A stretch of 64,000 bases of DNA from Roseibium marinum (GCF_002906165.1 NZ_PPCN01000005.1:124001-188000), one strand, 5' to 3'; positions 45,154 to 54,032 are shown, counted from the stretch's first letter. Translations and numbers: made by a program. The notes: generated from the sequence alone by a model not told the origin.

Positions 45154-45675
45154 ATGGCTTTCAACTACAAGAAAAGCATAACGTTTCGTCTGGTTCAGGC
45201 CGCGAAAGCGCAGCGGGCCCGGTCCGGTGCACACCTGATGCGGATCGGCCTGCATCCGGGACAGGAACTCGTGCTGAAGGTGCTGGCCGACGGCGACGGG
45301 CGCACAATGAGCCAGCTTGCCCTGGCGCTCGGTGTTCAGCCGCCCACCGTGACCAAGATGGTCACCCGACTTTCCGCTCAGGGTTTCGTCCGCCGTCAGG
45401 TCTCCGACACGGACGGCCGTCTCGCAAGGGTTTTTCTGACGGATTCCGGACGGGAACTGGTCGTGTCCGTGGACAAGGCCTGGAAGCGGCTGGAACGCGA
45501 GGCCATGTCCGGTCTCGACGACAAGGACCGCAAGAAGCTGCGCAAGCTTCTGCGCCAGGTGGAAAAGAACCTGTCGGTTGCCGTTGACGACGACCCGGAG
45601 CATGAATCCGATTTCGACACGGACGACGAAGCGGAAGACGGCAAGGGCAAGGAAAAAGAGCTCACGGCCGCGTAA
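45154..45675 (+). CDS. MarR family transcriptional regulator
   Basis: Winged-helix regulator of 173 residues. The DNA-binding part is RTMSQLALALGVQPPTVTKMVTRLSAQGFVRRQVSDTDGRLARVFLTDSGREL (about residues 50-105), with the conserved DxRxxxxxLT pattern of the wing. The C-terminus is a highly charged acidic/lysine tail (residues 140-173). An AGGTGTGG site precedes the ATG. The target genes are not obvious, since no efflux or oxidoreductase gene lies immediately next to it. Confidence 0.87.
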   Translation: MAFNYKKSITFRLVQAAKAQRARSGAHLMRIGLHPGQELVLKVLADGDGRTMSQLALALGVQPPTVTKMVTRLSAQGFVRRQVSDTDGRLARVFLTDSGRELVVSVDKAWKRLEREAMSGLDDKDRKKLRKLLRQVEKNLSVAVDDDPEHESDFDTDDEAEDGKGKEKELTAA

Positions 45676-45841
45676 GTCCTTTCACTGTTCCGCTTCCGGC
45701 GCGGGGTTTGTAAAAGCGGCAAGACTGTCCCCCCAACCCCGTCTCGACCAGGAACATTACAAAACGCTCATTTGCAATTCCCGCTCAGTCGAACCACCTG
45801 TTTCGCGGCAACAAGGACAGAGCTGTAAGAGTGGGAATAGG

Positions 45842-46102
45842 ATGTTCCGAACGATCAACGAAGAACGGGGTGCCCGGCGTGCGGCGGATCTGCGCCGCCG
45901 CTTCCGGCATGTTTCCGAGGCCTCTTTAAGACGGGCTTCCGTCAGCCGGTCGCACCGGGACCAACCCTATTTCGGACGCAAACCCGCAGCGACGGCTCCT
46001 GTGTGGCGTGACGTCAAAGTGCGTCGTTCGCACTTTGACAATTTTCTGATCTGGAGTGTTCTTGCCGTGATCGTGACAGTCGCGGGATATGTCGTTTTCT
46101 AG
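45842..46102 (+). CDS. Small hypothetical protein with C-terminal membrane helix
   Basis: An 86-residue protein with a basic, arginine-rich N-terminal two-thirds and a single C-terminal hydrophobic segment (FLIWSVLAVIVTVAGYVVF), so probably a tail-anchored inner-membrane protein. GGGAATAGG precedes the ATG. Its stop codon TAG lies within the CTAG target duplication of the inserted MITE; since the same CTAG follows the element, the insertion left the protein unchanged. Function unknown. Confidence 0.55.
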   Translation: MFRTINEERGARRAADLRRRFRHVSEASLRRASVSRSHRDQPYFGRKPAATAPVWRDVKVRRSHFDNFLIWSVLAVIVTVAGYVVF

Positions 46103-46366
46103 GGTCTGTGGACAATTAGGTTTGGGTCGCGGCGCGAGCCGGATTTCGGTGTCCGAACAGGAGGAAAGTCCGCAGTGGTGCCGCCCACCACAAGGGCTAT
46201 CCGACGCAGTCGGGACCGAAATCCGCCGCGTCTCGAAGAGATTTGGCGCAAAACGCCCATTTCAGCGTCGCAATGTCTTGAAAGGGAACACCCTTCCTGC
46301 GACCTTGCTTCTTGAACTGGGCGTTTTGCATCCAAACCTCGACCAAATCCTTATTGTCCACAGACC
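46103..46366. mobile_element. MITE, 264 bp, IS5-like ends with CTAG duplication
   Basis: The ends are inverted repeats: GGTCTGTGGACAAT at the left and the inverse at the right, extending to 26 matches over 30 bases. CTAG flanks both ends (46099-46102 and 46367-46370), consistent with a 4-bp target duplication of IS5 type. The body has no open transposase. It folds into two large hairpins: arms 46140-46150/46215-46225 in the left half and 46248-46259/46318-46329 in the right half, each with nested smaller stems. Confidence 0.8.
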
Positions 46367-46370
46367 CTAG

Positions 46371-46559
46371 GACCCAAGCGCCTGATCAGCCCGCTTTCCT
46401 CCGGAAACATTTAAAAGGTAAAAGGTTTTCAAATTCTCGAATCCCGATTATGTTTTCCATGTTCTCCCGATTGAGGGATGCTGTGGCGCATAAAAAAATT
46501 TGCGCCTGCGGGAACCTTTCTCCGCGTAGCGCGTCTCTCAAGGAGGTGCCGACAAGTAG
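46371..46559. other. Upstream region of the heme oxygenase-bacteriophytochrome operon
   Basis: About 190 bases with no gene, beginning at the MITE boundary. An AT-rich patch at 46408-46460 may contain the promoter. A strong AAGGAGG site is at 46540-46546. The MITE lies just upstream and could supply a promoter or hairpin to the operon. Confidence 0.4.
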
Positions 46560-46586
46560 ATGGTTATGGCGCGGGGTAAACAGTGA
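46560..46586 (+). CDS. Possible 8-codon leader ORF coupled to bphO
   Basis: An AAGGAGG site at 46540-46546 precedes ATG 46560, whose frame encodes MVMARGKQ and ends in TGA that overlaps the heme oxygenase ATG (TGATG). The heme oxygenase has only a weak site of its own, so reinitiation from this ORF is plausible. The spacing from the site to the ATG (13 bases) is longer than ideal. Confidence 0.3.
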   Translation: MVMARGKQ

Positions 46587-47140
46587 TGACATCGGCTGCC
46601 GCCGGTCGGGAGGTGGCGTTTCGGCGCTGTTTGTATCTGGGAACACGGAGTGAGCACGACGCTACGGAAGCTACGTTCGCACCCTTCACTGACGACCCTG
46701 TCAGCCGACTGACGTGGTTTCTTGGCGCTCAGCGCTCGGGTCTTGCCGCGATTTTCGCAAGCCGCGCCCGCGACTCATGCGTGCTGTCGGGTGCGGTGGT
46801 GACCGATCTGATCAGGAGGCTCGATCTGGATCTTTTGTCATCGGGAAAGACTGCCGCTGAAGTCGCTCCGGCAGGACCTCTCGAACCTCTGGCGGTCGAC
46901 TATCTGGTTCTCGGTTCGCGCCTTGGCACGGAGGTGCTGCGCCTCCGTTTGTTTTCAGGGTATCCTTCCGATAAAATTCCTGCTTATTTCCGGGCACCCG
47001 CCTTGCCGCAGCTTTGGAGTGCCCATTGTACTGCGCTTGATGCAATTCCTCCGGGATCCGCCCGTGCCGACCAGATTCTAGAAGACGTCAAAACCGGCTT
47101 TGCGTTGTTCGGCCAGGCAGCCACCGCACAGAAAACATGA
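46586..47140 (+). CDS. bphO: Biliverdin-producing heme oxygenase
   Basis: Cytoplasmic enzyme of 184 residues that opens heme to biliverdin, CO and iron. The proximal heme ligand is His24 in SEHDATEATF, and the distal helix is DYLVLGSRLGTEVLRLR with conserved glycines. Sequence is the short bacterial BphO type. It is 13 bases upstream of the bacteriophytochrome gene, whose chromophore is biliverdin, which makes the assignment strong. A GTG at 46583 is in frame but less likely as start. Confidence 0.82.
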   Translation: MTSAAAGREVAFRRCLYLGTRSEHDATEATFAPFTDDPVSRLTWFLGAQRSGLAAIFASRARDSCVLSGAVVTDLIRRLDLDLLSSGKTAAEVAPAGPLEPLAVDYLVLGSRLGTEVLRLRLFSGYPSDKIPAYFRAPALPQLWSAHCTALDAIPPGSARADQILEDVKTGFALFGQAATAQKT

Positions 47141-47153
47141 CAAGGAAGCGGAC

Positions 47154-49739
47154 TTGACTATCGATCATTCGGATCAGGATGCAGAGCATCGCGTCGATTT
47201 GACCAACTGCGACCGTGAACCCATCCACCAGCTCGGGCGTGTCCAGTCCTACGGTGCGTTGATCGCCGTTTCTTCCGACTGGATTATCCAGCACGCGTCC
47301 ATGAACCTTCATGAAATTCTCGGGGTTCAGCACGAGGACGCTCTCGGACGCCCGTTGAACGAAATCATCGTTGCCGAGGGCTTTACCCGGATCCGCGACA
47401 ATCTGCGTGCTGTCGAGAACCCTCAAGGGGCGGCCAGGCTTTTTGGGGTCGTGATGCGCGAAAGCGGAAAGACGTTCGACGTCTCCGTGCATCAGTCCGG
47501 CTCTCATCTGATCGTCGAATTCGAGCCGAAGCTCAGCACGCGCGGGCGCGATGTCCTCTCGGAAGTCTACCCGCAGATCGCCGCCTTGCGGCGGAATCGG
47601 GATCTGCATCTGCTCGCCCGCGACGCCGCGCGCGGTCTGCAGGAACTGACCGGTTTCGACAGCGTCATGGTCTACCAGTTCCAGCCCGATCACTCCGGCA
47701 AGGTGATCGCGGAACAGCGGCTCGACGGCCAGGTGAAATACGACGGGATGATGTTTCCCGCGTCGGATATCCCTGTGCAGGCGCGCACGCTTTACAAACG
47801 CTCCCTCCTGCGGCTGATCGCGGATGTGAACGACGCCGGCAGCCGGATCACCCCCGGTCGCGGTCTCGACGGGACGCCGCTCGACCTCTCGCTGGCCGTA
47901 ACGCGGTCGGTCTCGCCTATCCATATAGAGTATCTCCGCAACATGGGGGTCGAAGCCTCCATGTCCGTATCGATCATGAAGGACGGGGAGTTGTGGGGGC
48001 TGTTCGCCTGTCACCACAACAGCCCGCGATATATCGACTACGAGCGGCGCACCGCAGTGGAAATGTTTGCCCACATGTTCTCTTACGAGCTGGGCCGGTT
48101 CGAGGACGGTCAGCGCAAAACGGTCGAACAGGACACCAGCCGGCTCCACGCCCTGCTCATGGGACACATGGCCGACGGGCGCGCATTGGCCGACAGCCTT
48201 CTGGCCGCTTCGGACGAAATCAAATCCGTTATCCCGCATGACGGGCTTGTCCTGTTCGAGGACGAGAATTTCCACGCCACAGGTTCGGTTCCAACGGAAG
48301 AAGAATTCCTCTCCATCGCACGGTTTCTGGATCGCTCCATCGGGGCTTCGGTCTTCTCAACGGATTGCCTGAGCAAGCTCCATGAGCCGGCGGGGGATTA
48401 CGCGGACCGGGTTGCCGGGCTGATGGCCATACCGATTTCCAAACGGCCGCGCGATTATCTTGTCCTGACACGCCGTCAGGTGGAGGAAACGGTTAGCTGG
48501 GCGGGCGATCCCTCCAAGCCGGTGACCGTCGGTCCGAACGGCGCCCGCCTCACGCCGCGCAAGAGTTTCGAGGTCTGGCGCGAAACCGTATGGAGACGCA
48601 GCGCGCCCTGGGCGCCACAGGAGGTCCATGCGGCGGACCTGCTGCGCGTGATCCTTCTGGAAGTTTTCCTGAAAGTGACGGATGCAGCCAATCTGGAAAG
48701 AAAACGGGCGCATGAACAACAGCAACTGCTGATTTCCGAACTGAACCACCGTGTGCGCAACATCCTCAATCTGATGCGCGGTCTTGTGGCGCAATCGCGT
48801 TCTTCCGCCAGAACACTTGAGGAATTCACCGCCAATCTGGACGGACGCATTCATTCCCTCGCCCGCGCCCACGATCAGCTGACCCTGGATCAGTGGGAGC
48901 CGGCTTCGCTGCACGCCCTCATTACCTTCGAGTTCGCGGCCTATGCGGACAGCAAATCCGAGCGGATGACGCTGGAAGGGCCGGATGCGATGATCACCCC
49001 CAATGCCTACACCACGCTGGCGCTTGTATTGCATGAGATGGTGACGAACTCGATCAAATACGGCGCCCTGTGCGACGGGGCGGGGCGTGTGTCGGTGAAA
49101 CTCACCGCGGAACGCAGCGGCGGTCTGCTGATCTGCTGGACCGAACGCGGCGGCCCGCCGGTGATGCCGCCCAAACGGCGCGGTTTCGGGTCCACGATCA
49201 TCGAGACCTCCATCCCGCATGAGTTGAAGGGAGATGCCGAGATCTCGTACAAGGTTACCGGGGTCGAGGCAAAATTCCGTCTGCCGGCAAAGGTGATCTC
49301 ACAGATTGTTTTCGCGGATGACCAAGCCGGCAAAGACCAGACCTCGCCCGCATCCTCGACGGATTCGCGGGAATTCCGCCTTACGGGCCAGGGCCTGGTG
49401 CTGGAGGATACCCTCATCATTGCGATGGATGCGGCCGGAATGCTGGAGGACCTGGGGGCTTCGGATGTGAAGCTCGTCGCCTCGGTGGAAGCAGCGCTTG
49501 CCTGGCTTGAGACCAACACACCGGCATTCGCCCTGCTGGACGTGAACCTTGGAGAGGAACAGTCCGTGCCGGTGGCCGAAAAGCTTCACGCCCGGGGTGT
49601 GCCCTTCCTGCTTGCCACGGGCTATGGTGAGGCGCCGGAACTGGTGGAGGCCTACCCGCCCTGTATCCTGCTGCAAAAGCCGTTTTCCCTCAGCACTCTC
49701 ACGGACGCATTGTCCCGGGTCCTTGCCGCGCAGGTCTAA
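47154..49739 (+). CDS. bphP: Bacteriophytochrome, HWE histidine kinase with C-terminal receiver
   Basis: Red/far-red light sensor kinase of 861 residues from a TTG at 47154 behind AAGGA. Order: PAS with chromophore-binding Cys19 (NCDREPIH), GAF with PASDIP at 202-207 and HIEYL near 257, PHY with tongue WAGDP near 449 and PRKSFEVW near 468. The HWE kinase has H532 in ELNHRVRN, N-box LHEMVTNSIKYG and the WTE motif (CWTERGG). A receiver follows with Asp796 in LLDVNLGE and a C-terminal lysine in LQKP. The fused receiver suggests internal phosphotransfer. Confidence 0.92.
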   Translation: MTIDHSDQDAEHRVDLTNCDREPIHQLGRVQSYGALIAVSSDWIIQHASMNLHEILGVQHEDALGRPLNEIIVAEGFTRIRDNLRAVENPQGAARLFGVVMRESGKTFDVSVHQSGSHLIVEFEPKLSTRGRDVLSEVYPQIAALRRNRDLHLLARDAARGLQELTGFDSVMVYQFQPDHSGKVIAEQRLDGQVKYDGMMFPASDIPVQARTLYKRSLLRLIADVNDAGSRITPGRGLDGTPLDLSLAVTRSVSPIHIEYLRNMGVEASMSVSIMKDGELWGLFACHHNSPRYIDYERRTAVEMFAHMFSYELGRFEDGQRKTVEQDTSRLHALLMGHMADGRALADSLLAASDEIKSVIPHDGLVLFEDENFHATGSVPTEEEFLSIARFLDRSIGASVFSTDCLSKLHEPAGDYADRVAGLMAIPISKRPRDYLVLTRRQVEETVSWAGDPSKPVTVGPNGARLTPRKSFEVWRETVWRRSAPWAPQEVHAADLLRVILLEVFLKVTDAANLERKRAHEQQQLLISELNHRVRNILNLMRGLVAQSRSSARTLEEFTANLDGRIHSLARAHDQLTLDQWEPASLHALITFEFAAYADSKSERMTLEGPDAMITPNAYTTLALVLHEMVTNSIKYGALCDGAGRVSVKLTAERSGGLLICWTERGGPPVMPPKRRGFGSTIIETSIPHELKGDAEISYKVTGVEAKFRLPAKVISQIVFADDQAGKDQTSPASSTDSREFRLTGQGLVLEDTLIIAMDAAGMLEDLGASDVKLVASVEAALAWLETNTPAFALLDVNLGEEQSVPVAEKLHARGVPFLLATGYGEAPELVEAYPPCILLQKPFSLSTLTDALSRVLAAQV

Positions 49740-49799
49740 CGCCCGGCATAGCTCAGGCCCGGTCCGGCATGACATTACCCGATGTAGCGGGAGACTTGT

Positions 49800-50255
49800 T
49801 CAAAGCAGAAACGGAAATCCGCCCTCCAGCTTCAGCAGGGCGATTTTGGTGTCGGTGCCTCCCGAGCCGGAATAGCCGCCCAGTCCGTTTGCCGAAAGGA
49901 TGCGGTGGCAGGGGATGACGATGGGGATGGGATTGGCGCCGCAGGCCTGGCCGATCGGCTGGCCATAGGTATTGAGCTCTGCGGCCAGATCGCCATAGGT
50001 TCGTGTCTGTCCATAGGGGATAGCCAGCATTGCCTTGAAAACAGCCTGATGCAGCTCGCCGCCCTTTGGGGCAAGCGGCAGGTCGAAATCCTTCAGTCTG
50101 CCGTCGAGATAGGCCTGCAGCTGCCGGCCAGCCTCCTTCAGCAAAGGTGTTTCTTCTTGGCCCGGAGGCCCATTCCATTGTATCTGGGTGATCGCGCCGT
50201 CAGTTTCATGGATCGTCAGGCGCCCCAGCCATGTTTCAATTTCTGCAACAGGCAT
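49800..50255 (-). CDS. ogt: Methylated-DNA--[protein]-cysteine S-methyltransferase
   Basis: Suicide DNA-repair protein of 151 residues that removes O6-alkylguanine. The acceptor is Cys116 in the invariant PCHRIL motif, followed by NGLGGYSG. The helix-turn-helix ATPYGQTRTYGDLA-type segment (IPYGQTRTYGDLAAEL, residues 79-94) is intact. It lacks the AdaA part, so it is the single-domain Ogt form. Cotranscription partners are not obvious. Confidence 0.9.
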   Translation of the reverse strand: MPVAEIETWLGRLTIHETDGAITQIQWNGPPGQEETPLLKEAGRQLQAYLDGRLKDFDLPLAPKGGELHQAVFKAMLAIPYGQTRTYGDLAAELNTYGQPIGQACGANPIPIVIPCHRILSANGLGGYSGSGGTDTKIALLKLEGGFPFLL

Positions 50256-50387
50256 TTCCGTCCCCGCTTGGTTTGCGAATTAGGTAGGGGCTGGATGGTC
50301 TTTTCTCAACCGGGGATTTCCGGCCGGATATCCCCTAATCCGTATTCTTTCATCCCTTGATGATGTCAGGGAAAGGGCCCGACGCCA

Positions 50388-51293
50388 ATGGCGCAGGACA
50401 GTCAGAAATCTATCGCGGGCGGTGCTCCGGCGCCGGTGGTGCGGTTTGCCGGGATAGGCCTCATCGTGCTGGCCTGCCTGTGTTTTGCCGTACTCGATGC
50501 CACCGCGAAATATCTTTCTGCGAGCCTGCCGACCCTGCAGATCGTCTGGATGCGGTTTCTCAGCCATGCCGTTATCGCGATTGTTCTGTTCCGCGTTTGG
50601 AAGACGCCCTCGCTTCTGAAGACGGGACGCCCTGTCCTGCAACTCGTGCGCGCGGTCTGCCTGCTCTCCACGACGATCCTGAATTTCCTTGCTGTGCGAT
50701 ATCTGCAACTCGCCGAAACCATGTCGATCCTGTTCGCCGCGCCTTTCGTGATCACGGCTCTCGCCGGGCCGCTGCTGGGGGAATGGGCCGGCATCCGGCG
50801 CTGGTGCGCGATTGTCGTCGGGTTCATCGGTGTGCTGGTGGTCACACAGCCCGGCGTGGGAGGCATGCACTGGGCCGCGATCTACTCGGTCGCCGCCATG
50901 TTCACCTACGCGCTTTACGCGCTTTTGACCCGGCAACTGACCGCCACGGACAGCTCGGCGGGCATGCTGATCATTTCCGGCCTTGTCGCGGCCGTCGCCA
51001 TGACCCCGGTGGGACTGTCGGTCTGGGAAACGCCGAAGGACATCTGGACCTGGTGTCTGCTGCTGGCCACCGGAGCGCTCGGCGCCGGCGGGCATTTCGT
51101 GTTCATCATGGCGCACCGGATCGACCCGGCCCCGGTCCTGGCGCCCTTCATCTATAGCCAGATCGTCTGGATGATCGCGCTGGGCTATCTGATCTTCGCC
51201 GATGTCCCGACCCTTAGCACGCTCCTGGGATCCGCCATCGTGGTGGGATCCGGCCTCTATATCCTTTCCCGCGAACGGGTAAAGGGTATCTAA
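50388..51293 (+). CDS. DMT family transporter, EamA domain
   Basis: Inner-membrane protein of 301 residues with ten predicted helices in two EamA repeats. The first repeat includes KYLSASLPTLQIVWMRFLSHA and the second HWAAIYSVAAMFTYALYALLTRQL. An LVVTQPGVGG loop follows the fifth helix and is conserved in this exporter family. The ligand is unknown; related proteins export metabolites or amino acids. Confidence 0.87.
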   Translation: MAQDSQKSIAGGAPAPVVRFAGIGLIVLACLCFAVLDATAKYLSASLPTLQIVWMRFLSHAVIAIVLFRVWKTPSLLKTGRPVLQLVRAVCLLSTTILNFLAVRYLQLAETMSILFAAPFVITALAGPLLGEWAGIRRWCAIVVGFIGVLVVTQPGVGGMHWAAIYSVAAMFTYALYALLTRQLTATDSSAGMLIISGLVAAVAMTPVGLSVWETPKDIWTWCLLLATGALGAGGHFVFIMAHRIDPAPVLAPFIYSQIVWMIALGYLIFADVPTLSTLLGSAIVVGSGLYILSRERVKGI

Positions 51294-51469
51294 AGCGCTT
51301 TACACGTGGGCTCAGTTGAAATCAGGTCAGGTGTTCGATCGAAAAAAGACCGGAATCCGGCGATCCGATGTCCAAAGGTTGACGTACCCGGTGACTTCCA
51401 GTCTTATTGGCCCATCGCGCTGAAACGCCGATAAAATATTATCACCAGCCTGTTTTCAGGAGGAATGGG

Positions 51470-52114
51470 ATGGAACTCAACCGCCGTATGTTGCTGGGAG
51501 GAGCTGCAGCTACCGCCGGCACTCTTTTCATGCCGCAGATCGCGCAGGCCAATGCCGCCGCGAATGCCTATTTCAATGGCTATCAGGAAGACGCCGGATT
51601 TCAGTACCGGCGAACCAATCTCAATCGCATCGATCCTGTCTGGCGGCGCCAGATGGTCAAATATTTCAGCCCGGAACCGCCGGGTACGGTCGTCGTCGAT
51701 ACCTCCAATCATTTCCTCTACTGGGTCTGGGAGAACAACACCGCGTTGCGCTACGGCGTCGGTGTCGGCCGTGAGGGCTTCAAATGGTATGGCCGTGCGC
51801 GCATCGACAGGAAGGCGCTCTGGCCGCGTTGGGTGCCGCCTCCGGAAATGCTGAAACGCCAGCCGGATCTGCCGCGCCTGGTCGAAGGAGGGGCGCCGAA
51901 CAATCCGTTGGGGCCGCGGGCGCTGTATCTTTACCGGGATGGAGGCGATCTCGGTTACCGGCTGCATGGAACGCTTGAGCCCTGGAGTATCGGCCATGAT
52001 GTTTCCAGCGGCTGCGTGCGAATGCTCCCGGAAGATGTCATCGATCTATACCAGCGCTGCCCGAAGGGGACCGCGGTCCTTGTGCTCGAACATCTCGGCG
52101 CGGGTGCCGGTTGA
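51470..52114 (+). CDS. L,D-transpeptidase (YkuD family)
   Basis: Exported cell-wall enzyme of 214 residues that forms L,D-crosslinks in peptidoglycan. The start at 51470 follows an AGGAGG site. The N-terminus carries a twin-arginine-like NRRMLLGG then a hydrophobic segment ending in IAQA near residue 27. The catalytic motif is HGT at 166-168 and SSGCVRM with Cys182. An upstream in-frame start at 51407 is not needed. Confidence 0.88.
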   Translation: MELNRRMLLGGAAATAGTLFMPQIAQANAAANAYFNGYQEDAGFQYRRTNLNRIDPVWRRQMVKYFSPEPPGTVVVDTSNHFLYWVWENNTALRYGVGVGREGFKWYGRARIDRKALWPRWVPPPEMLKRQPDLPRLVEGGAPNNPLGPRALYLYRDGGDLGYRLHGTLEPWSIGHDVSSGCVRMLPEDVIDLYQRCPKGTAVLVLEHLGAGAG

Positions 52115-52161
52115 GACCGGCATCATTAAATAACATTTGACTGACTGAATTGGGGGCTTCC

Positions 52162-52689
52162 TTGGGAAATCGGATTGGCCTTATCGGCCGGGGCGTACTC
52201 GCCGCCCTTCTTTGCGGGATCGGGCTGGCTGCCTGCAACAGCGCCGGGGGATTTGTTTCGCCGGATGTGACCAATGCTCCGGCAGCCGGATTTGTCGATA
52301 TTTCTCCCGGTTCCGAGGAAGAATTCATCATAAACGTCGGACGGCGGATCTACTTCCCGGAAGGATCCGTAACTGTCACCGATGAAGCCCGGATCACGAT
52401 CGAAAAACAGTCGAAATGGCTGAAGAAAAACAAGAAGTGGCTGGTCAAGATTCAGGGTCATGCCGACGATTCGGGAAGCGAGGCCGCCCAGAAGACCCTC
52501 TCGGCGCAAAGGGCGAACGCGGTCATGGCCGAACTCGTCAAGCTTGGCGTCAGTCCCAAGCGGATGTGGGTCAAGGGCTATGGTGTGGAGCGTCCGGTCA
52601 CCGACTGCGATGCGCTGGCCTGCAAGTCGCAAAACCGGCGGGTGGTCGTTAACCTGAGAGAGGAATTCGACGAGTCCGCGCCGCAGTGA
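52162..52689 (+). CDS. OmpA-family lipoprotein
   Basis: Outer-membrane lipoprotein of about 175 residues. A signal ending GIGLAACNS gives a lipobox cysteine near residue 25. The C-terminal OmpA-like domain (residues 65-175) contains VKIQGHADDSGSEAAQKTLSAQRANAVM, the peptidoglycan-binding pattern, and QNRRVVVNL near the end. A pair of cysteines (DCDALAC) before the last strand may form a disulfide. The start is a TTG at 52162 with GGGGG upstream, or the TTG at 52150; no ATG fits. Confidence 0.75.
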   Translation: MGNRIGLIGRGVLAALLCGIGLAACNSAGGFVSPDVTNAPAAGFVDISPGSEEEFIINVGRRIYFPEGSVTVTDEARITIEKQSKWLKKNKKWLVKIQGHADDSGSEAAQKTLSAQRANAVMAELVKLGVSPKRMWVKGYGVERPVTDCDALACKSQNRRVVVNLREEFDESAPQ

Positions 52690-52880
52690 CGCCCGTTCGG
52701 GCGCTTCCATACGCATTCTGCGAGCGCGGTAAAGTCGATCGATTTCATGGGCTGGAGCAGCTTGCCGGCGTTCCCGTGATCGCAGGATGAACCTGCTTAG
52801 ACGAAAATATGCGTTTACCCCCGCGTATGACGGCTATAACCGTCTCTTGCGAATATTCCGCGGCTTTGAGAAAACAGTGA

Positions 52881-53972
52881 ATGTCTGAAGACAACGGATT
52901 AAAGTCCCCCCCACCGGGTTTGCCGCAGAAACCCGGTAAGCGGCTCACGCTCGGACATATCGCCGACCAACTCGGAATTTCGACCGCCACCGTTTCCCTT
53001 GCCTTGCGCGACAGTCCTCTTGTCGCGGAGGAAACGCGCGTGAAGGTCAAGCAGACCGCGGAGGAGATCGGCTATATCTATAACCGGTCGGCGGCGTCCT
53101 TGCGCACTGCCCGCAGCCAGATCGTCGGCGTGGCGGTCCACGACATTCTCAATCCCTATTTTGCCGAGGTGTTTTCCGCGCTCGAGGATGTTCTGGAAGA
53201 GCAGGGACAGATGATTTTCATCTGCAATCACCGCGACGACGTGAAACGCCAGCGGGCTTTCGTCAACACGCTCCTGCAGCACAGGGCGGACGGCCTGATC
53301 CTGTGCCCTTCGGTGGGCACGTCCGCCGAAGAGATCAACCGCCTCGTCGACCAGGGTGTTCCGGTGACGCTGGTGGCGCGGGAGGTGCCGGGTGTCTGGG
53401 CGCCATGTGTGCGCGGAGACGATCTCGCCGGGACCTGCATGATCACCAGGCACCTGATCGAGCAGGGCCACACCAACATCGCCATGGTCGGCGGGCGACG
53501 GGAGAGCTCCACGGGGCAGCTCAGGAATGCCGGCTGGCGAAAAGCCCTGAGCGAGGCCGGTATCGATCCCGACAGCCAGATCGATCTGCCCGAACTGATG
53601 ACGCAGGCCGATGGCCGCGCCGCAGTCCCGGAAATTCTTGAGGCCAAGGTCCGCCCGACGGCGATTGTCGGCTTCAACGATCTGGTGGCGCTCGGCATGA
53701 TGACGACCTTGCGCAGGGCGGGCATCGAGCCGGGGCCGGACATTGCGATTACGGGGTATGACGATATTGACGGCGCCGATGCCCGTACACCGGCGCTGAC
53801 GACGATTCGCAATCAGCCGGACAAGATCGGGCGACTGGCCGCCCTGACCCTGTTGCGCCAGATTGCCGGGGAGCGGGTTCCGAACACGCCGATCGTTATC
53901 GAGCCCGAATTAAAGGTCCGTGAAAGCTCACCGCCACCGGGCGTGCGTCTCGCGCCGAGACTGGCCGAATAG
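52881..53972 (+). CDS. LacI family transcriptional regulator
   Basis: DNA-binding regulator of 363 residues. The headpiece RLTLGHIADQLGISTATVSLALRDSPLVAEETRVKV (about residues 19-54) is a LacI HTH, with the hinge ending YIYNRSAASLR. The periplasmic-binding-like core follows (VGVAVHDILNPYFAEVFSALED, later AIVGFNDLVALG). The first 18 residues form an unusual proline-rich extension. The target is not obvious: neighbours are a BCCT carrier and an OmpA lipoprotein. Confidence 0.88.
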   Translation: MSEDNGLKSPPPGLPQKPGKRLTLGHIADQLGISTATVSLALRDSPLVAEETRVKVKQTAEEIGYIYNRSAASLRTARSQIVGVAVHDILNPYFAEVFSALEDVLEEQGQMIFICNHRDDVKRQRAFVNTLLQHRADGLILCPSVGTSAEEINRLVDQGVPVTLVAREVPGVWAPCVRGDDLAGTCMITRHLIEQGHTNIAMVGGRRESSTGQLRNAGWRKALSEAGIDPDSQIDLPELMTQADGRAAVPEILEAKVRPTAIVGFNDLVALGMMTTLRRAGIEPGPDIAITGYDDIDGADARTPALTTIRNQPDKIGRLAALTLLRQIAGERVPNTPIVIEPELKVRESSPPPGVRLAPRLAE

Positions 53973-54002
53973 GTTCCCGTTAACGCGCGGGTATCACGCA
54001 CA

Positions 54003-54032
54003 ACGGGCGGCAGGGCCGCCCGTTTTTCTTTT
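54003..54032 (+). terminator. Intrinsic terminator after the LacI gene
   Basis: ACGGGCGGC and GCCGCCCGT form a perfect 9-bp stem with a 3-base loop, followed by TTTTCTTTT. It lies 30 bases after the LacI stop and can also end transcription from the convergent BCCT gene in part. Confidence 0.85.

Noticed and set aside
46103-46366. Small open frames inside the MITE as a transposase remnant
   Set aside because: No DDE or other transposase motif was seen in any frame and the sequence is explained by hairpins and terminal repeats.
46511-46535. EcfG-type general stress promoter (GGAAC, 16 bases, CGTC) before bphO
   Set aside because: The -10 element is imperfect and the predicted start would fall on the ribosome site, so it does not fit well.
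52731-52745. AAAGTCGATCGATTT as a LacI autoregulatory operator
   Set aside because: Only an 8-bp core is symmetric with weak flanks, too little to support a site, although it shares ATCGAT with the 19443 palindrome.
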